Below, piece by piece: positions 24,673-32,846 of a stretch of 64,000 nucleotides of DNA. The DNA is from Paenibacillus sp. FSL R5-0517 (lineage in GTDB: Bacteria; Bacillota; Bacilli; Paenibacillales; Paenibacillaceae), in assembly GCF_037974355.1 (NCBI RefSeq), contig NZ_CP150235.1, positions 2,232,001-2,296,000 of the forward strand. The letters are read 5' to 3'. Position numbers and translations under genes: made by a program. Below the pieces are notes generated by a model. The model was given only the letters and a program-made list of their open reading frames with translations. It had not been told where the DNA came from and did no database searches. How positions within the stretch are numbered: position 1 is the first letter of the stretch; each line of letters begins with the position of its first letter.

Positions 24673-25854
24673 CTATCTTAAGTGAAACATGCCGCTGCTA
24701 ATCGCAGTCACTTTCACTTTGGGTTCGTATTGCCAGATCATCTCGGTCCGGCGTGTCTCGTATTGCAGTTTCATGGCTTCGCGATCGATAACCGCCTGTT
24801 TGGCTTTCTCTTCTTCAGCGTCTGTCTCGGTTTCGATCGGCACAACGGCCTCTGCGGCCAGTTCCATATCTGTTCCAATGGGTTTAGCGTTAGTTATATC
24901 CAGAACTTTTTTCAGAGATACAGGTGACGTGCGGTTAGAATGGACACTCTCCACGCCTGAGGCTATGTTACCCGGGGGTTCTACTTCAGGTGTATCTTCC
25001 CGGAGTACTGCTTCGTAATAGGTATCCAACACGTCCAGCTCCAGATCAAGTCGCTCTTGGGCTTTCTCAGCCCAGCTATAATCGAGTTCCAGCAAGCGGT
25101 TCGTCAAATGAGATTCGAGAGCAGCTCCGGCATCGGATAACGATACTTTGGCTGTCTGTACATGCATGTTCTCCGCGAGCCTTGGACTGAGATCACGTCG
25201 ATTCAGCTTGGTTCCGAACTTCTCTATAATTTCACCTGAGCGAAGGGAGATGCCGAGAAAATGCAATTCTTCCCGTTTCAAATCACAGGCGAACTCTACC
25301 TTGAAACAGACACCGAGCCAAGGTTCATATACGGCTGGCGCTGTAGCGCGCAATTGCCGTTTGGCAGCTTGTTCGAACAGATTCACGAAGGCACCCCCTT
25401 CACGGGCTGCGCCAAAAATCTGTTGGAGCCTGCGACTGCCGTACACCACTTCTTCACGCAATATCCTTCCTGGTCCCAGTAGTGGCATGGATGGAGTAAT
25501 GCCGAAATAACGGCCCAGAATGGTTTCTTTCGGTGGCTCGCCTTGAGGACTGCCGTTGGTTGCGCCATTCGTTTGAGCAGTGTCAGGTGATGCTTGCGCT
25601 GTTTTGGCTTCTGCTGCTTCAATGGCCTGCTGATAACTGTCAGGATCGAATATAAATGTAAAGGACATTGTCTCAGCGGGTGCTCCGGTTCGCTCCACGA
25701 ACCCCCAATAATAGGGGCGATTGGTCAACGCTTTGTCTGCCTCAGGCGAAAGTTTAACAGTAACATGGGCAGGCGAACGCTCCATAATCTGACAATCGAG
25801 TGCTTCCAGATAGGTGAGAACATATGCCTGCACTTCATGGGGAGTCATGGTCAT
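24673..25854 (-). CDS. yqhG: YqhG family protein
   Basis: A 393-aa member of the YqhG family, encoded just after the helicase gene with 3 nt between them, the same pairing as yqhH-yqhG in B. subtilis. Conserved parts include YYWGFVERTG, the LGPGRILREEVVYGSRRLQQIF block and YEPWLGVCFKVEFACDLKREEL. A variable Ala/Thr/Gln-rich insert (about residues 85-110) and a low-complexity region near 300-350 make it longer than expected. The function is unknown, though constant linkage suggests a partner of the helicase. Confidence 0.85.
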   Translation of the reverse strand: MTMTPHEVQAYVLTYLEALDCQIMERSPAHVTVKLSPEADKALTNRPYYWGFVERTGAPAETMSFTFIFDPDSYQQAIEAAEAKTAQASPDTAQTNGATNGSPQGEPPKETILGRYFGITPSMPLLGPGRILREEVVYGSRRLQQIFGAAREGGAFVNLFEQAAKRQLRATAPAVYEPWLGVCFKVEFACDLKREELHFLGISLRSGEIIEKFGTKLNRRDLSPRLAENMHVQTAKVSLSDAGAALESHLTNRLLELDYSWAEKAQERLDLELDVLDTYYEAVLREDTPEVEPPGNIASGVESVHSNRTSPVSLKKVLDITNAKPIGTDMELAAEAVVPIETETDAEEEKAKQAVIDREAMKLQYETRRTEMIWQYEPKVKVTAISSGMFHLR

Positions 25855-25857
25855 GGG

Positions 25858-27621
25858 TCAGCTACCTCCTTTGCGAAGATCTAACAGCCCGGAGACGGCA
25901 GGGCCTTCATCGGCAACCTCGCGTTGAATGGAGTTCAGTGATTGCCCAAGTGAATCCATTTTACGGCGAATATCTTCATCATTTTGTGATTCCAACATGA
26001 TTTTGTACAGGCTTTTCTCAATGGACTCCTTCTTCTCCAGCCGTTCCAGAATGACATCCAGCCCGCCAATCACCATCTCAAACATATTGATCTTCTCATG
26101 CAGCAGGTTCAGGATATGTTCCTCAATGGTTCCGGACGTGGATAAGTTGAAAATGTTCACATCATTTTGCTGTCCCAGCCGGTGTACCCGACCGATCCGC
26201 TGCTCTACCCGCATAGGGTTCCAAGGCAGATCAAAGTTGATCATATGGTGGCAAAATTGCAGATTAATGCCCTCGCCACCCGCTTCGGTTGCAATCATGG
26301 CCTGCACACGCCCGCGGAAGAGATCCATCATCCAGTCTTTTTTGCCTCGATTCATACCACCCCGATAGGGTACAGCTGTAAGCCCATTGTTACGGAAATA
26401 GTTTAGCAGATACTCCTGCGTGGCCCGGTATTCGGTGAAGATAATTACTTTTTCATTCATGTTCCGAATTAGCTCCATCGTTTTCTCGGCTTTGGTATTT
26501 TCCTTGATCGCTTTAATATGAGCAACGAGTTCCCAAATCTTGTCCCGAAGGGGAGAGTCCAGCGGAAGTTTCTTCGACAGATTAACCAGTGTCACGAATA
26601 CCGCATCTCGACTACTGCACACTTCACGCTGCAATGTAACAAGGGAAAGCATGCTGCTCAGGTTGCCGCCAGCTTCCTGGTATTGATCCTTAACAAAGGA
26701 CGTCACCCCATCATAAAGCGCTTGTTCTTCGGGCGATAGTTGCAGATTCACGTTGGAGACGTTCCGTTTGGTAAATTGAACGGGGCCTTCGCCGCGGCGG
26801 TTACGAATCATCACTTTGGATAACTCGTTCTTAAGTTGTTCCTGATTTTTCGGAACCCGTTTGTCTACGACAAAGTTGGCCGCAAAGTCACCCTGACGCC
26901 CCAACTGACCGGGCTTCAGCAGGTTAATCAGATTAAACAGCTCACTCATATCGTTCTGCACAGGTGTAGCTGTGAGTAGCAAACAGTACTTTTTGCGCAA
27001 TTTCAGCATGAATTGATAGTTGGTTGTTTTCTTGTTTTTGAGCTTATGTGCTTCATCAATAATGATCATGTCGTAATCAGTGTTCAGCAGCATATCTTTA
27101 TGGGGGTCACGTTTGGCTGTATCCATGGAAGCAACGACTACTTCATTCTGCCAGGAATAGGCCTTTTTCTGGGCAATGGCAGGAATACCGAATTTCGAAT
27201 TCAACTCCCGTACCCATTGCAACACAAGAGAAGCCGGTACGAGAATGAGTACCTTGGATACGAGACCCCGAACCATATATTCTTTCAGAATGAGACCGGC
27301 TTCAATGGTTTTGCCAAGCCCCACCTCATCGGCGAGAATGGCCCGGCCTGACATTTCAAATAATACTCTGCGTGCAGTGTCCATCTGGTGAGGAAGTGGA
27401 GTAAGGCCTTGTAAATGCTTCAAACACTGAATTTCGTCAAAATTGGGAATCAGATTGGTCTCTTCGGCTTGAATGCCCAGTTGAAAGAGTCGGTAATCTC
27501 CCCAAGGGCCCCCTTTATCCAGTCGTGATTCCAACTGATTGATCCAGCTTCGATCGAATTCCAGTGGAACGGGCAGCTCGGCTACAGGTTGATTCGTGTG
27601 GTGCGGGTTTTTCCGGTTCAT
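25858..27621 (-). CDS. yqhH: SNF2-family DEAD/DEAH-box helicase-like ATPase
   Basis: A 587-aa SWI2/SNF2-type ATPase, expected to translocate on double-stranded DNA or displace bound protein. Motif I is ILADEVGLGKTIEAG, motif II MIIIDEAHKLKNKK, motif III LLTATPVQND; the second RecA domain has KVIIFTEYRATQEYL, EAGGEGINLQFC and the motif VI QRIGRVHRLGQ. No nuclease or SWIM domain is seen. It is the first gene of a two-gene operon with yqhG. Confidence 0.9.
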   Translation of the reverse strand: MNRKNPHHTNQPVAELPVPLEFDRSWINQLESRLDKGGPWGDYRLFQLGIQAEETNLIPNFDEIQCLKHLQGLTPLPHQMDTARRVLFEMSGRAILADEVGLGKTIEAGLILKEYMVRGLVSKVLILVPASLVLQWVRELNSKFGIPAIAQKKAYSWQNEVVVASMDTAKRDPHKDMLLNTDYDMIIIDEAHKLKNKKTTNYQFMLKLRKKYCLLLTATPVQNDMSELFNLINLLKPGQLGRQGDFAANFVVDKRVPKNQEQLKNELSKVMIRNRRGEGPVQFTKRNVSNVNLQLSPEEQALYDGVTSFVKDQYQEAGGNLSSMLSLVTLQREVCSSRDAVFVTLVNLSKKLPLDSPLRDKIWELVAHIKAIKENTKAEKTMELIRNMNEKVIIFTEYRATQEYLLNYFRNNGLTAVPYRGGMNRGKKDWMMDLFRGRVQAMIATEAGGEGINLQFCHHMINFDLPWNPMRVEQRIGRVHRLGQQNDVNIFNLSTSGTIEEHILNLLHEKINMFEMVIGGLDVILERLEKKESIEKSLYKIMLESQNDEDIRRKMDSLGQSLNSIQREVADEGPAVSGLLDLRKGGS

Positions 27622-27731
27622 GATGCTTCCTCCCCTGCCATACGTGATGACGTTTTATTCGTAGGTAATAGTATGGACGAATGAGAGTGAGTTCATAACT
27701 ATACAAGTTGAACTACATTTTATTTGCACGA

Positions 27732-27890
27732 ACACTACGATGACAGAACAACCTTCCAATCGCTGTTGTCCCCAGATTTCTTTGATTCCCTTTTCTGAAG
27801 GGGAAATCCGGGGATAGCGTATGCTTTCGATGCAGCTTTCTTTCAGAAAGCTATTAGGCGAACGCTTCGCTTTTTCAGGTTTTTTCTGTC
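27732..27890 (-). repeat. Dispersed structured repeat element, copy B
   Basis: Read on the minus strand it runs GACAGAAAAAACCTG ... TTCTGTCATCG, 159 bp, and aligns with 52090-52286 on the plus strand. Termini GACAGAA / TTCTGTC are inverted. Internal stems include AGCTTTCT-gaa-AGAAAGCT and CCCCgGATTT / AAATCtGGGG. It lies in the divergent region between yqhH and nrdJ. No ORF is evident. Confidence 0.85.
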
Positions 27891-27991
27891 CCAAAAAATT
27901 CACAGGTTTTGTATGCGTGAGTCTGAGGGTGTGTGAAGAAGCTTGTCCGAGCAGGAGAGTCCAAAAAATAAGGTCTGTGATAAAAGTCATA

Positions 27992-28020
27992 TAGAAAATC
28001 AATATATGGTGTAATATACT
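27992..28020 (+). promoter_or_regulatory. Possible promoter of nrdJ
   Basis: TAGAAA (27992-27997), a 17-nt spacer and TATACT (28015-28020). It would place the first NrdR-like box over the -35/spacer and the second just after the start site, fitting repression. Confidence 0.4.
27997..28012 (+). promoter_or_regulatory. NrdR-box-like site 1 upstream of nrdJ
   Basis: AATCAATATATGGTGT, compared with the NrdR consensus acaCwATATaTwGTGT: the C, the ATAT core and GTGT are conserved. It starts 33 bp before a second such site. Confidence 0.6.
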
Positions 28021-28029
28021 GGTTTTATA

Positions 28030-28045
28030 TCACTATATGTGGTGT
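28030..28045 (+). promoter_or_regulatory. NrdR-box-like site 2 upstream of nrdJ
   Basis: TCACTATATGTGGTGT matches the NrdR consensus closely. The 33-bp offset from site 1 (about three helical turns) is the usual arrangement for cooperative NrdR binding at ribonucleotide reductase promoters. Confidence 0.65.
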
Positions 28046-28106
28046 TTCATCATAATTTACTTTTATAGTGAAAATGGAGCGTTAATCGGGGAGGTTGAAC
28101 GTAGCG

Positions 28107-30749
28107 ATGAAATCAAACCAACGATCGTACCAATTAGAAGGACTTAGCGAAAAAATATTTCTGGACCGATACGCCTGGAAGGATGCTGACTCGAATCATG
28201 CCAAGGTCGGAGATGTGGTACTGGTATTAACAAAGGATGATCCCAAGTTCCCAACCAAGGAAGTGGGCGAAATTATAGAACGCCAGGGTCAGCTCGTACA
28301 AGTAAGGACTCGAAGCGGAGAGATCATCGAGACCAGCGTGGAGAAACTGACACTCAACATCGAAAAAACACCGGAAGAGCTGTGGAGCCGGCTTGCCAAA
28401 GCCATGGCCTATGTTGAATCTACAGCAGATCAGCGGGCAACGTGGGAGTCCAAGTTCCGCTCCGTGTTGGAGGATTGGAAGTTAGTACCCGGAGGGCGTA
28501 TTGCTGCAGGAGCGGGGGCAAGCGATGAGCTCACACTCTTTAATTGTTATGTTATTCCGTCTCCGCAGGACAGTCGGGGTGGCATCATGAAGACCTTGAC
28601 CGAGATGACGGAGATTATGGCACGTGGGGGAGGTGTAGGCATTAATTTGTCTTCTTTGCGTCCTCGCCGAGCGGTGGTGAAAGGTGTCAATGGATCATCC
28701 AGCGGTTCCGTATCGTGGGGCGGATTGTTCAGTTATACGACAGGACTGATTGAACAGGGCGGAAGCCGACGGGGTGCGCTCATGCTGATGATGAATGACT
28801 GGCATCCAGATGTGCTTGATTTTATTACCGTGAAACAAACGATGGGGCAGGTGACCAATGCTAATCTGTCTGTATGTGTGAGCAACGCCTTTATGGAGGC
28901 TGTCAAGCAGGACGGAGATTGGGATTTGGTTTTCCCCGATACGAACGATCCAGACTACGACACCAATTGGAACGGGGATATGCAGCAGTGGAAAGCCGCA
29001 GGTCATTCGGTGGTACACTATCGTACGCTGAAGGCGCGCGAAATCTGGCATACCATTATTGAATCAGCCTGGAAATCGGCAGAGCCTGGTGTGGTATTCA
29101 TGGAGTACTATAACCAGATGTCCAACAGCTGGTACTTTAATCCGATCATCTGTACTAATCCATGCGGGGAACAAGGCCTGCCTGGCTGGGGTGTATGTAA
29201 TCTGTCAGCGATCAATCTGTCCAAATTCTATGATGAAACGAATCATGATGTGGCATGGGATGAACTGGCGGAAACCACTCGCATCTCGGCTCGATTTTTG
29301 GACAATGTCATTGATGCAACACCATATCATTTTGAGGAAAACAGACTGAATCAGCAGCGTGAACGCCGGGTGGGGCTTGGCACGATGGGACTGGCAGAGC
29401 TGATGATTAAGCTGCGTATAAGGTACGGCAGTCCTGAATCCCTTGAATTTCTGGATAAACTGTATGGATTCATGGCGAAGGAGGCCTATCTGGCATCGGC
29501 AGAGATTGCAGCAGAGAAGGGAGCTTTCCCGGCTTTCGAAGCTGAACCGTATTTACAGAGTGGATTCATGAAAAATATGGTTGCGAGGTACCCTGAAGTG
29601 GGAGAGGCTATTCGCAAACAGGGCATTCGAAATGTCACGCTGATCACCCAGGCGCCAACGGGAAGTACCGGTACGATGGTAGGCACATCAACAGGGATTG
29701 AGCCGTATTTCGCCTTCAAGTATTTCCGTCAAAGCCGTCTGGGTTATGATGAACAGTTCGTACCGATTGCGCAAGAGTGGCTGGATGAACATCCGGGTGA
29801 AGCTTTACCAGACTATTATGTGACGGCGATGGATCTGTCGGCTGAGAATCACATCCGGGTGCAGGCTGCGATTCAGCAATGGGTGGATAGTTCCATCTCG
29901 AAGACGGCCAACTGTCCGGCTGATTTTACGGTGGAGGATACGGCTGAACTGTATGAACTGGCCTTCGACCTTGGCTGTAAGGGAGTAACGATATATCGAG
30001 ACGGCAGTAGGGATGTGCAGGTGTTGTCCACTTCGAAGAAGGAAGAGACCCAGGAGACCGAAGATCAGAACACGGCGGAAGCAAAAGAGAAGACGGACGT
30101 ATCTACAATAGATAACCCGAATAATGTAGGAGGGCAGGCAGGTGTTGAGCCGGTCAGTAGTAAGGTTGATGATGAAATCCATTCTTCCGATCAAACCTCT
30201 TCCTCTGCCACAGTGCTGGATAAACAATATAGAAGCCGCCCTCAGGTACTTCGCGGTGCAACATACAAAATTAATACGCCATTCGGAATGGCTTACATTA
30301 CAATTAATGATCTGGAGGGAACGCCGGGTGAAATCTTCCTGAACGTGGGCAAAGCGGGATCGGATGTGTTCGCCATGGCTGAGGCCCTCGGTCGGGTATG
30401 CTCACTGTTTCTTCGATACGGAGATCACGGGCACAAGGTGGAACTGTTGATCAAACATCTCAAGGGAATTGGTGGTTCGGGTGCGATTGGCTTTGGAGCC
30501 AACCGGGTGGAATCGATTGCAGATGCCGTCGCCAAAGCATTGGAAAGTCATGTACAGAGCAATGTGCAGGCGAATGAAACGGGAGCTTCACAAGAACAGA
30601 ACCAAGTGAAGAGCGCATATCCACAAGTGGAGAATCAAAAAAACTTTATCGAATCAAGAGATTTATGCCCTTCTTGTGGTTCTGCATCCCTGATGAATGT
30701 GGAAGGATGCAAAACATGCAGTCAATGTGGGTATAGCAAGTGCAATTAA
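28107..30749 (+). CDS. nrdJ: Vitamin B12-dependent (class II) ribonucleotide reductase
   Basis: An 880-aa adenosylcobalamin-dependent enzyme that makes deoxyribonucleotides without oxygen dependence. Active-site landmarks: LFNCYVIPSPQDS (substrate-binding Cys), NPCGEQGLPGWGVCNLSAINL (NPCGE radical and acid/base residues) and TGSTGTMVGTSTGIEPYFAF. A TSCPD domain (YRSRPQVLRGATYKI...IKHLKGIGGSG) and a zinc-ribbon-like Cys tail (CPSCG ... CSQCGYSKC) close the protein, as in large bacterial NrdJ. An acidic low-complexity linker lies at about 645-705. The ATG at 28107 is 13 nt from GGGAGG; a TTG at 28095 is too close. No cobalamin riboswitch was seen upstream. Confidence 0.94.
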   Translation: MKSNQRSYQLEGLSEKIFLDRYAWKDADSNHAKVGDVVLVLTKDDPKFPTKEVGEIIERQGQLVQVRTRSGEIIETSVEKLTLNIEKTPEELWSRLAKAMAYVESTADQRATWESKFRSVLEDWKLVPGGRIAAGAGASDELTLFNCYVIPSPQDSRGGIMKTLTEMTEIMARGGGVGINLSSLRPRRAVVKGVNGSSSGSVSWGGLFSYTTGLIEQGGSRRGALMLMMNDWHPDVLDFITVKQTMGQVTNANLSVCVSNAFMEAVKQDGDWDLVFPDTNDPDYDTNWNGDMQQWKAAGHSVVHYRTLKAREIWHTIIESAWKSAEPGVVFMEYYNQMSNSWYFNPIICTNPCGEQGLPGWGVCNLSAINLSKFYDETNHDVAWDELAETTRISARFLDNVIDATPYHFEENRLNQQRERRVGLGTMGLAELMIKLRIRYGSPESLEFLDKLYGFMAKEAYLASAEIAAEKGAFPAFEAEPYLQSGFMKNMVARYPEVGEAIRKQGIRNVTLITQAPTGSTGTMVGTSTGIEPYFAFKYFRQSRLGYDEQFVPIAQEWLDEHPGEALPDYYVTAMDLSAENHIRVQAAIQQWVDSSISKTANCPADFTVEDTAELYELAFDLGCKGVTIYRDGSRDVQVLSTSKKEETQETEDQNTAEAKEKTDVSTIDNPNNVGGQAGVEPVSSKVDDEIHSSDQTSSSATVLDKQYRSRPQVLRGATYKINTPFGMAYITINDLEGTPGEIFLNVGKAGSDVFAMAEALGRVCSLFLRYGDHGHKVELLIKHLKGIGGSGAIGFGANRVESIADAVAKALESHVQSNVQANETGASQEQNQVKSAYPQVENQKNFIESRDLCPSCGSASLMNVEGCKTCSQCGYSKCN

Positions 30750-30775
30750 ATAGCATTTGAAAAAAAAGAGAAAAA

Positions 30776-30820
30776 GAAAAGGCGTTCCATGACTCCACCA
30801 AGAGTCAGGAATGCCTTTTC
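30776..30820. terminator. Bidirectional terminator between nrdJ and cat
   Basis: GAAAAGGC-g-TTCC-a-TGACTC-caccaa-GAGTCA-g-GAA-t-GCCTTTTC. The stem is long, with T-rich runs on both strands between converging genes. Confidence 0.9.
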
Positions 30821-30833
30821 TTCATTTAGCTAA

Positions 30834-31481
30834 CTAACACCATTTATGACTACGATCTGCCAATGACTGCAATTCGTTGAATAGAACCCCAGCGTGATAG
30901 CCGTCGCACACGGCATGGTGTAACTGAATAGATAAGGGAAGATAAACTTTATCGTTGGTTTGAACATATTTTCCCATCGTGAAGATAGGCAACAAGAAGG
31001 TTCCCTCATTGTAAATATTCAGATTAAATCCCGTAAAGTTCACCCAGGGAATACTGGAAACGGGAAATGTATTTGGTGGTTCATTGGGTTTGGCAACCAA
31101 TTGTTTATGATCTTTGTAATTCTTCATATCGTCCAGATAACGATTGTGGAACGTCTCAAAATCTTCATGGAATGTCGTCCAGATCGTCGAGAAACGTTTG
31201 TCGTCCTCATGAAAAATCGTATAGCTCGGAGACATCTCGTCCCAGTAGCCTAATCTCCCCTCGGCGTCGAAACTAGTTCGAAATTCTTGATGTGTATTGA
31301 CGACCGTAGAGATCATATGAATAAGAGCTGGGTAGAACTTCATGCCTTTAAGTTTTATTTGAGCAATCAATAGCGTGATATCCAGATTAGCAGTCATGCT
31401 GTAGGTACATCTGACCTGATTCAAGTAGTGGTCAAAGTAAGGCTTTCGATCCCACTGATCTAACACGATTGGATTAAACAT
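30834..31481 (-). CDS. catA: Type A chloramphenicol acetyltransferase
   Basis: A 215-aa enzyme of full family length that O-acetylates chloramphenicol with acetyl-CoA. The catalytic His motif QLHHAVCDGYHAG is intact near the C-terminus, and the N-terminal FNPIVLDQWDRKPYFDHY and RTSFDAEGRLGYWDEMSPSYTIFH follow the family. There are no mobile elements nearby, and base composition looks like the neighbours, so it is probably a resident gene. The ribosome site AGGAGG is buried in a stem; see the leader features. Expression is therefore likely drug-inducible at translation. Confidence 0.93.
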   Translation of the reverse strand: MFNPIVLDQWDRKPYFDHYLNQVRCTYSMTANLDITLLIAQIKLKGMKFYPALIHMISTVVNTHQEFRTSFDAEGRLGYWDEMSPSYTIFHEDDKRFSTIWTTFHEDFETFHNRYLDDMKNYKDHKQLVAKPNEPPNTFPVSSIPWVNFTGFNLNIYNEGTFLLPIFTMGKYVQTNDKVYLPLSIQLHHAVCDGYHAGVLFNELQSLADRSHKWC

Positions 31482-31489
31482 AAGTTATA

Positions 31490-31526
31490 ACCTCCTAAAT
31501 TTGAATAATGCCTTCATTTAGGAGGT
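31490..31526 (-). promoter_or_regulatory. Translational attenuator stem-loop sequestering the cat ribosome site
   Basis: On the minus strand ACCTCCTAAAT (31526-31516) and ATTTAGGAGGT (31500-31490) form a perfect 11-bp stem with a 15-nt loop. The right arm contains the cat Shine-Dalgarno AGGAGG; the left arm contains the last codons and stop of a nine-codon leader ORF. This is the established layout of inducible cat genes in Gram-positives, where a drug-stalled leader ribosome opens the stem. Confidence 0.88.
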
Positions 31527-31547
31527 ATATTTGACTGATTTGACCAT
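31518..31547 (-). CDS. cat leader peptide (9 codons, MVKSVKYTS)
   Basis: ATG at 31547, TAA at 31520-31518. The peptide MVKSVKYTS resembles the cat-86 leader, whose first residues MVKTD are known to stall ribosomes. Codons 8-9 and the stop lie in the left arm of the stem, as expected. Its own ribosome site is weak (GGA one base before the ATG), so it may be translated by reinitiation from a nine-codon ORF ending 6 nt upstream. Confidence 0.65.
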   Translation of the reverse strand: MVKSVKYTS

Positions 31548-31553
31548 ATCCTA

Positions 31554-31583
31554 TCACATTCCCGGTATCCTATTTTTAGACAT
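31554..31583 (-). CDS. Possible upstream leader ORF (9 codons, MSKNRIPGM)
   Basis: ATG at 31583 with GAGAGGG 4 nt upstream; stop TGA at 31556-31554, 6 nt before the ATG of the MVKSVKYTS leader. It could feed reinitiating ribosomes into the attenuator leader, or be coincidental. Confidence 0.35.
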   Translation of the reverse strand: MSKNRIPGM

Positions 31584-31711
31584 TGATCCCTCTCAGTATA
31601 ACATAATAATGAATGTGTGCTTATAGCGTAATACTCCGCAAAGCGCTTTTTCAACCTGCTGCATTACTTTATAATGAAAGTGTATTTATAACGAAGAAGA
31701 GAGGGGATTAG

Positions 31712-32272
31712 ATGCGTCAGCCGATAGAAGAACCCAAATTTTATTCTTATCCTGGAATGGTAGCGGTGGTGACTTCACGTCATGAGGGAGTCCAGAATGT
31801 GATGGCGTCCGGATGGCATACATACATCGGATCATATCCAGGCGTATATGGCATCTCCCTTCGTAAGGAAACATACTCCTATGAACTCATTGAGAAGAGT
31901 GGTGTATTCGGAGTTCATTTCCTACCAGGTCATCGATCAGAGTGGATTCAAGCTGCAGGAACGTTCAGTGGAAGAGATACAGATAAATTTACAAGATTCG
32001 GCATTCCATATGAGGAAGGAATGAAGGTAAGTGTACCTATTTTGACGGACGCTTATTTTGCTTATGAATGCAAAGTTATGGATATTACAACATATGGTGA
32101 CCATGAATGGATTGCAGGCGAGGTGTTGCAGCGATATCAGGATCCGAAGTACTTTCTGGAGAATGGAATGGTTGATCTGGAGAAGTTGCAAATCCCAATG
32201 TACACAGGGCGCTCAACATACCGAATCCTGGATGCAAGGACAGAAGAAAAGAATCACCCGTTCTACCTCTAG
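31712..32272 (+). CDS. Flavin reductase-like (FMN-binding split barrel) protein
   Basis: A 186-aa protein of the flavin reductase-like family (FMN-binding split barrel). Typical segments are YPGMVAVVTSRHEGVQNVMASGWHTYIGSYPGVYGISLRKETYSYELI and GVFGVHFLPG. The family includes flavin reductases and FMN-dependent oxidoreductases that partner monooxygenases; the substrate here is unknown. The ribosome site GAGAGGGG precedes the ATG, and a TATAAT lies upstream near 31670. A terminator follows. Confidence 0.82.
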   Translation: MRQPIEEPKFYSYPGMVAVVTSRHEGVQNVMASGWHTYIGSYPGVYGISLRKETYSYELIEKSGVFGVHFLPGHRSEWIQAAGTFSGRDTDKFTRFGIPYEEGMKVSVPILTDAYFAYECKVMDITTYGDHEWIAGEVLQRYQDPKYFLENGMVDLEKLQIPMYTGRSTYRILDARTEEKNHPFYL

Positions 32273-32344
32273 GGTCCTAGGCAAGAAGAAGCAATTATGA
32301 GCAAAACTTTCAATCCGGTCTGACATAGGTTTATAATGGATAGT

Positions 32345-32372
32345 GGCTGCTGAGCAAGTCGGCAGCCTTTTG
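32345..32372 (+). terminator. Terminator after the flavin reductase-like gene
   Basis: GGCTGC / GCAGCC with an 11-nt loop, followed by TTTTGTT. Confidence 0.65.
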
Positions 32373-32374
32373 TT

Positions 32375-32846
32375 ATGAATTTAATTGTTTCAATGAACGG
32401 TTGCGTGGGTATGCTGGTTTGCGCAAGCGGACAGGTAATTTTAGCCACTCGATGAAAAGTACTATATTTAACGACAAAATTAGAGTATGATTTTACAGCT
32501 ATATGAGCTGGCAGGAAAGGTTACATCGGTTTAAACGTTTGTAAATATTCTTGTAAAGTATGAGGCTTATTTCGGGCGTATAATGCTAAACGTGAACTTA
32601 CGAATCCATATAAAGAATATTGTAATGATTAAAACTTAATGGACCGGCAACACGTCTACCTTAAGACTGTAGAATTCACCAAGAATGTAGCATCATCGGA
32701 ACGTGCTTCAAACAGAGGCTTTTCTTATGTTGTAAATGGAAGATGGAAGGTGCAATACGTATGTTAATGACAACCAGAACGATCAGGAGTTCCTTTATGC
32801 CCCCAACACCGATGTTGTTGACTCACAGTAACAAGGAGGGGCATGC
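32375..32846. other. AT-rich intergenic region before the acyltransferase
   Basis: About 470 bp without a supported gene. A TATAAT stands at about 32579 without a clear -35. Several GTTTGTAA-like repeats (TTTGTAAATATTCTTGTAAAG near 32538-32558) may bind a regulator. No RNA fold was recognised. Confidence 0.35.

Noticed and set aside
27891..28106. Cobalamin riboswitch before nrdJ
   Set aside because: No B12-box-like sequence or long structured leader was seen; the region instead has NrdR-like boxes.
30834..31481. Recent horizontal acquisition of the cat gene
   Set aside because: No insertion sequence, integrase or direct repeats flank it, its composition resembles neighbours, and its terminator is shared with nrdJ.
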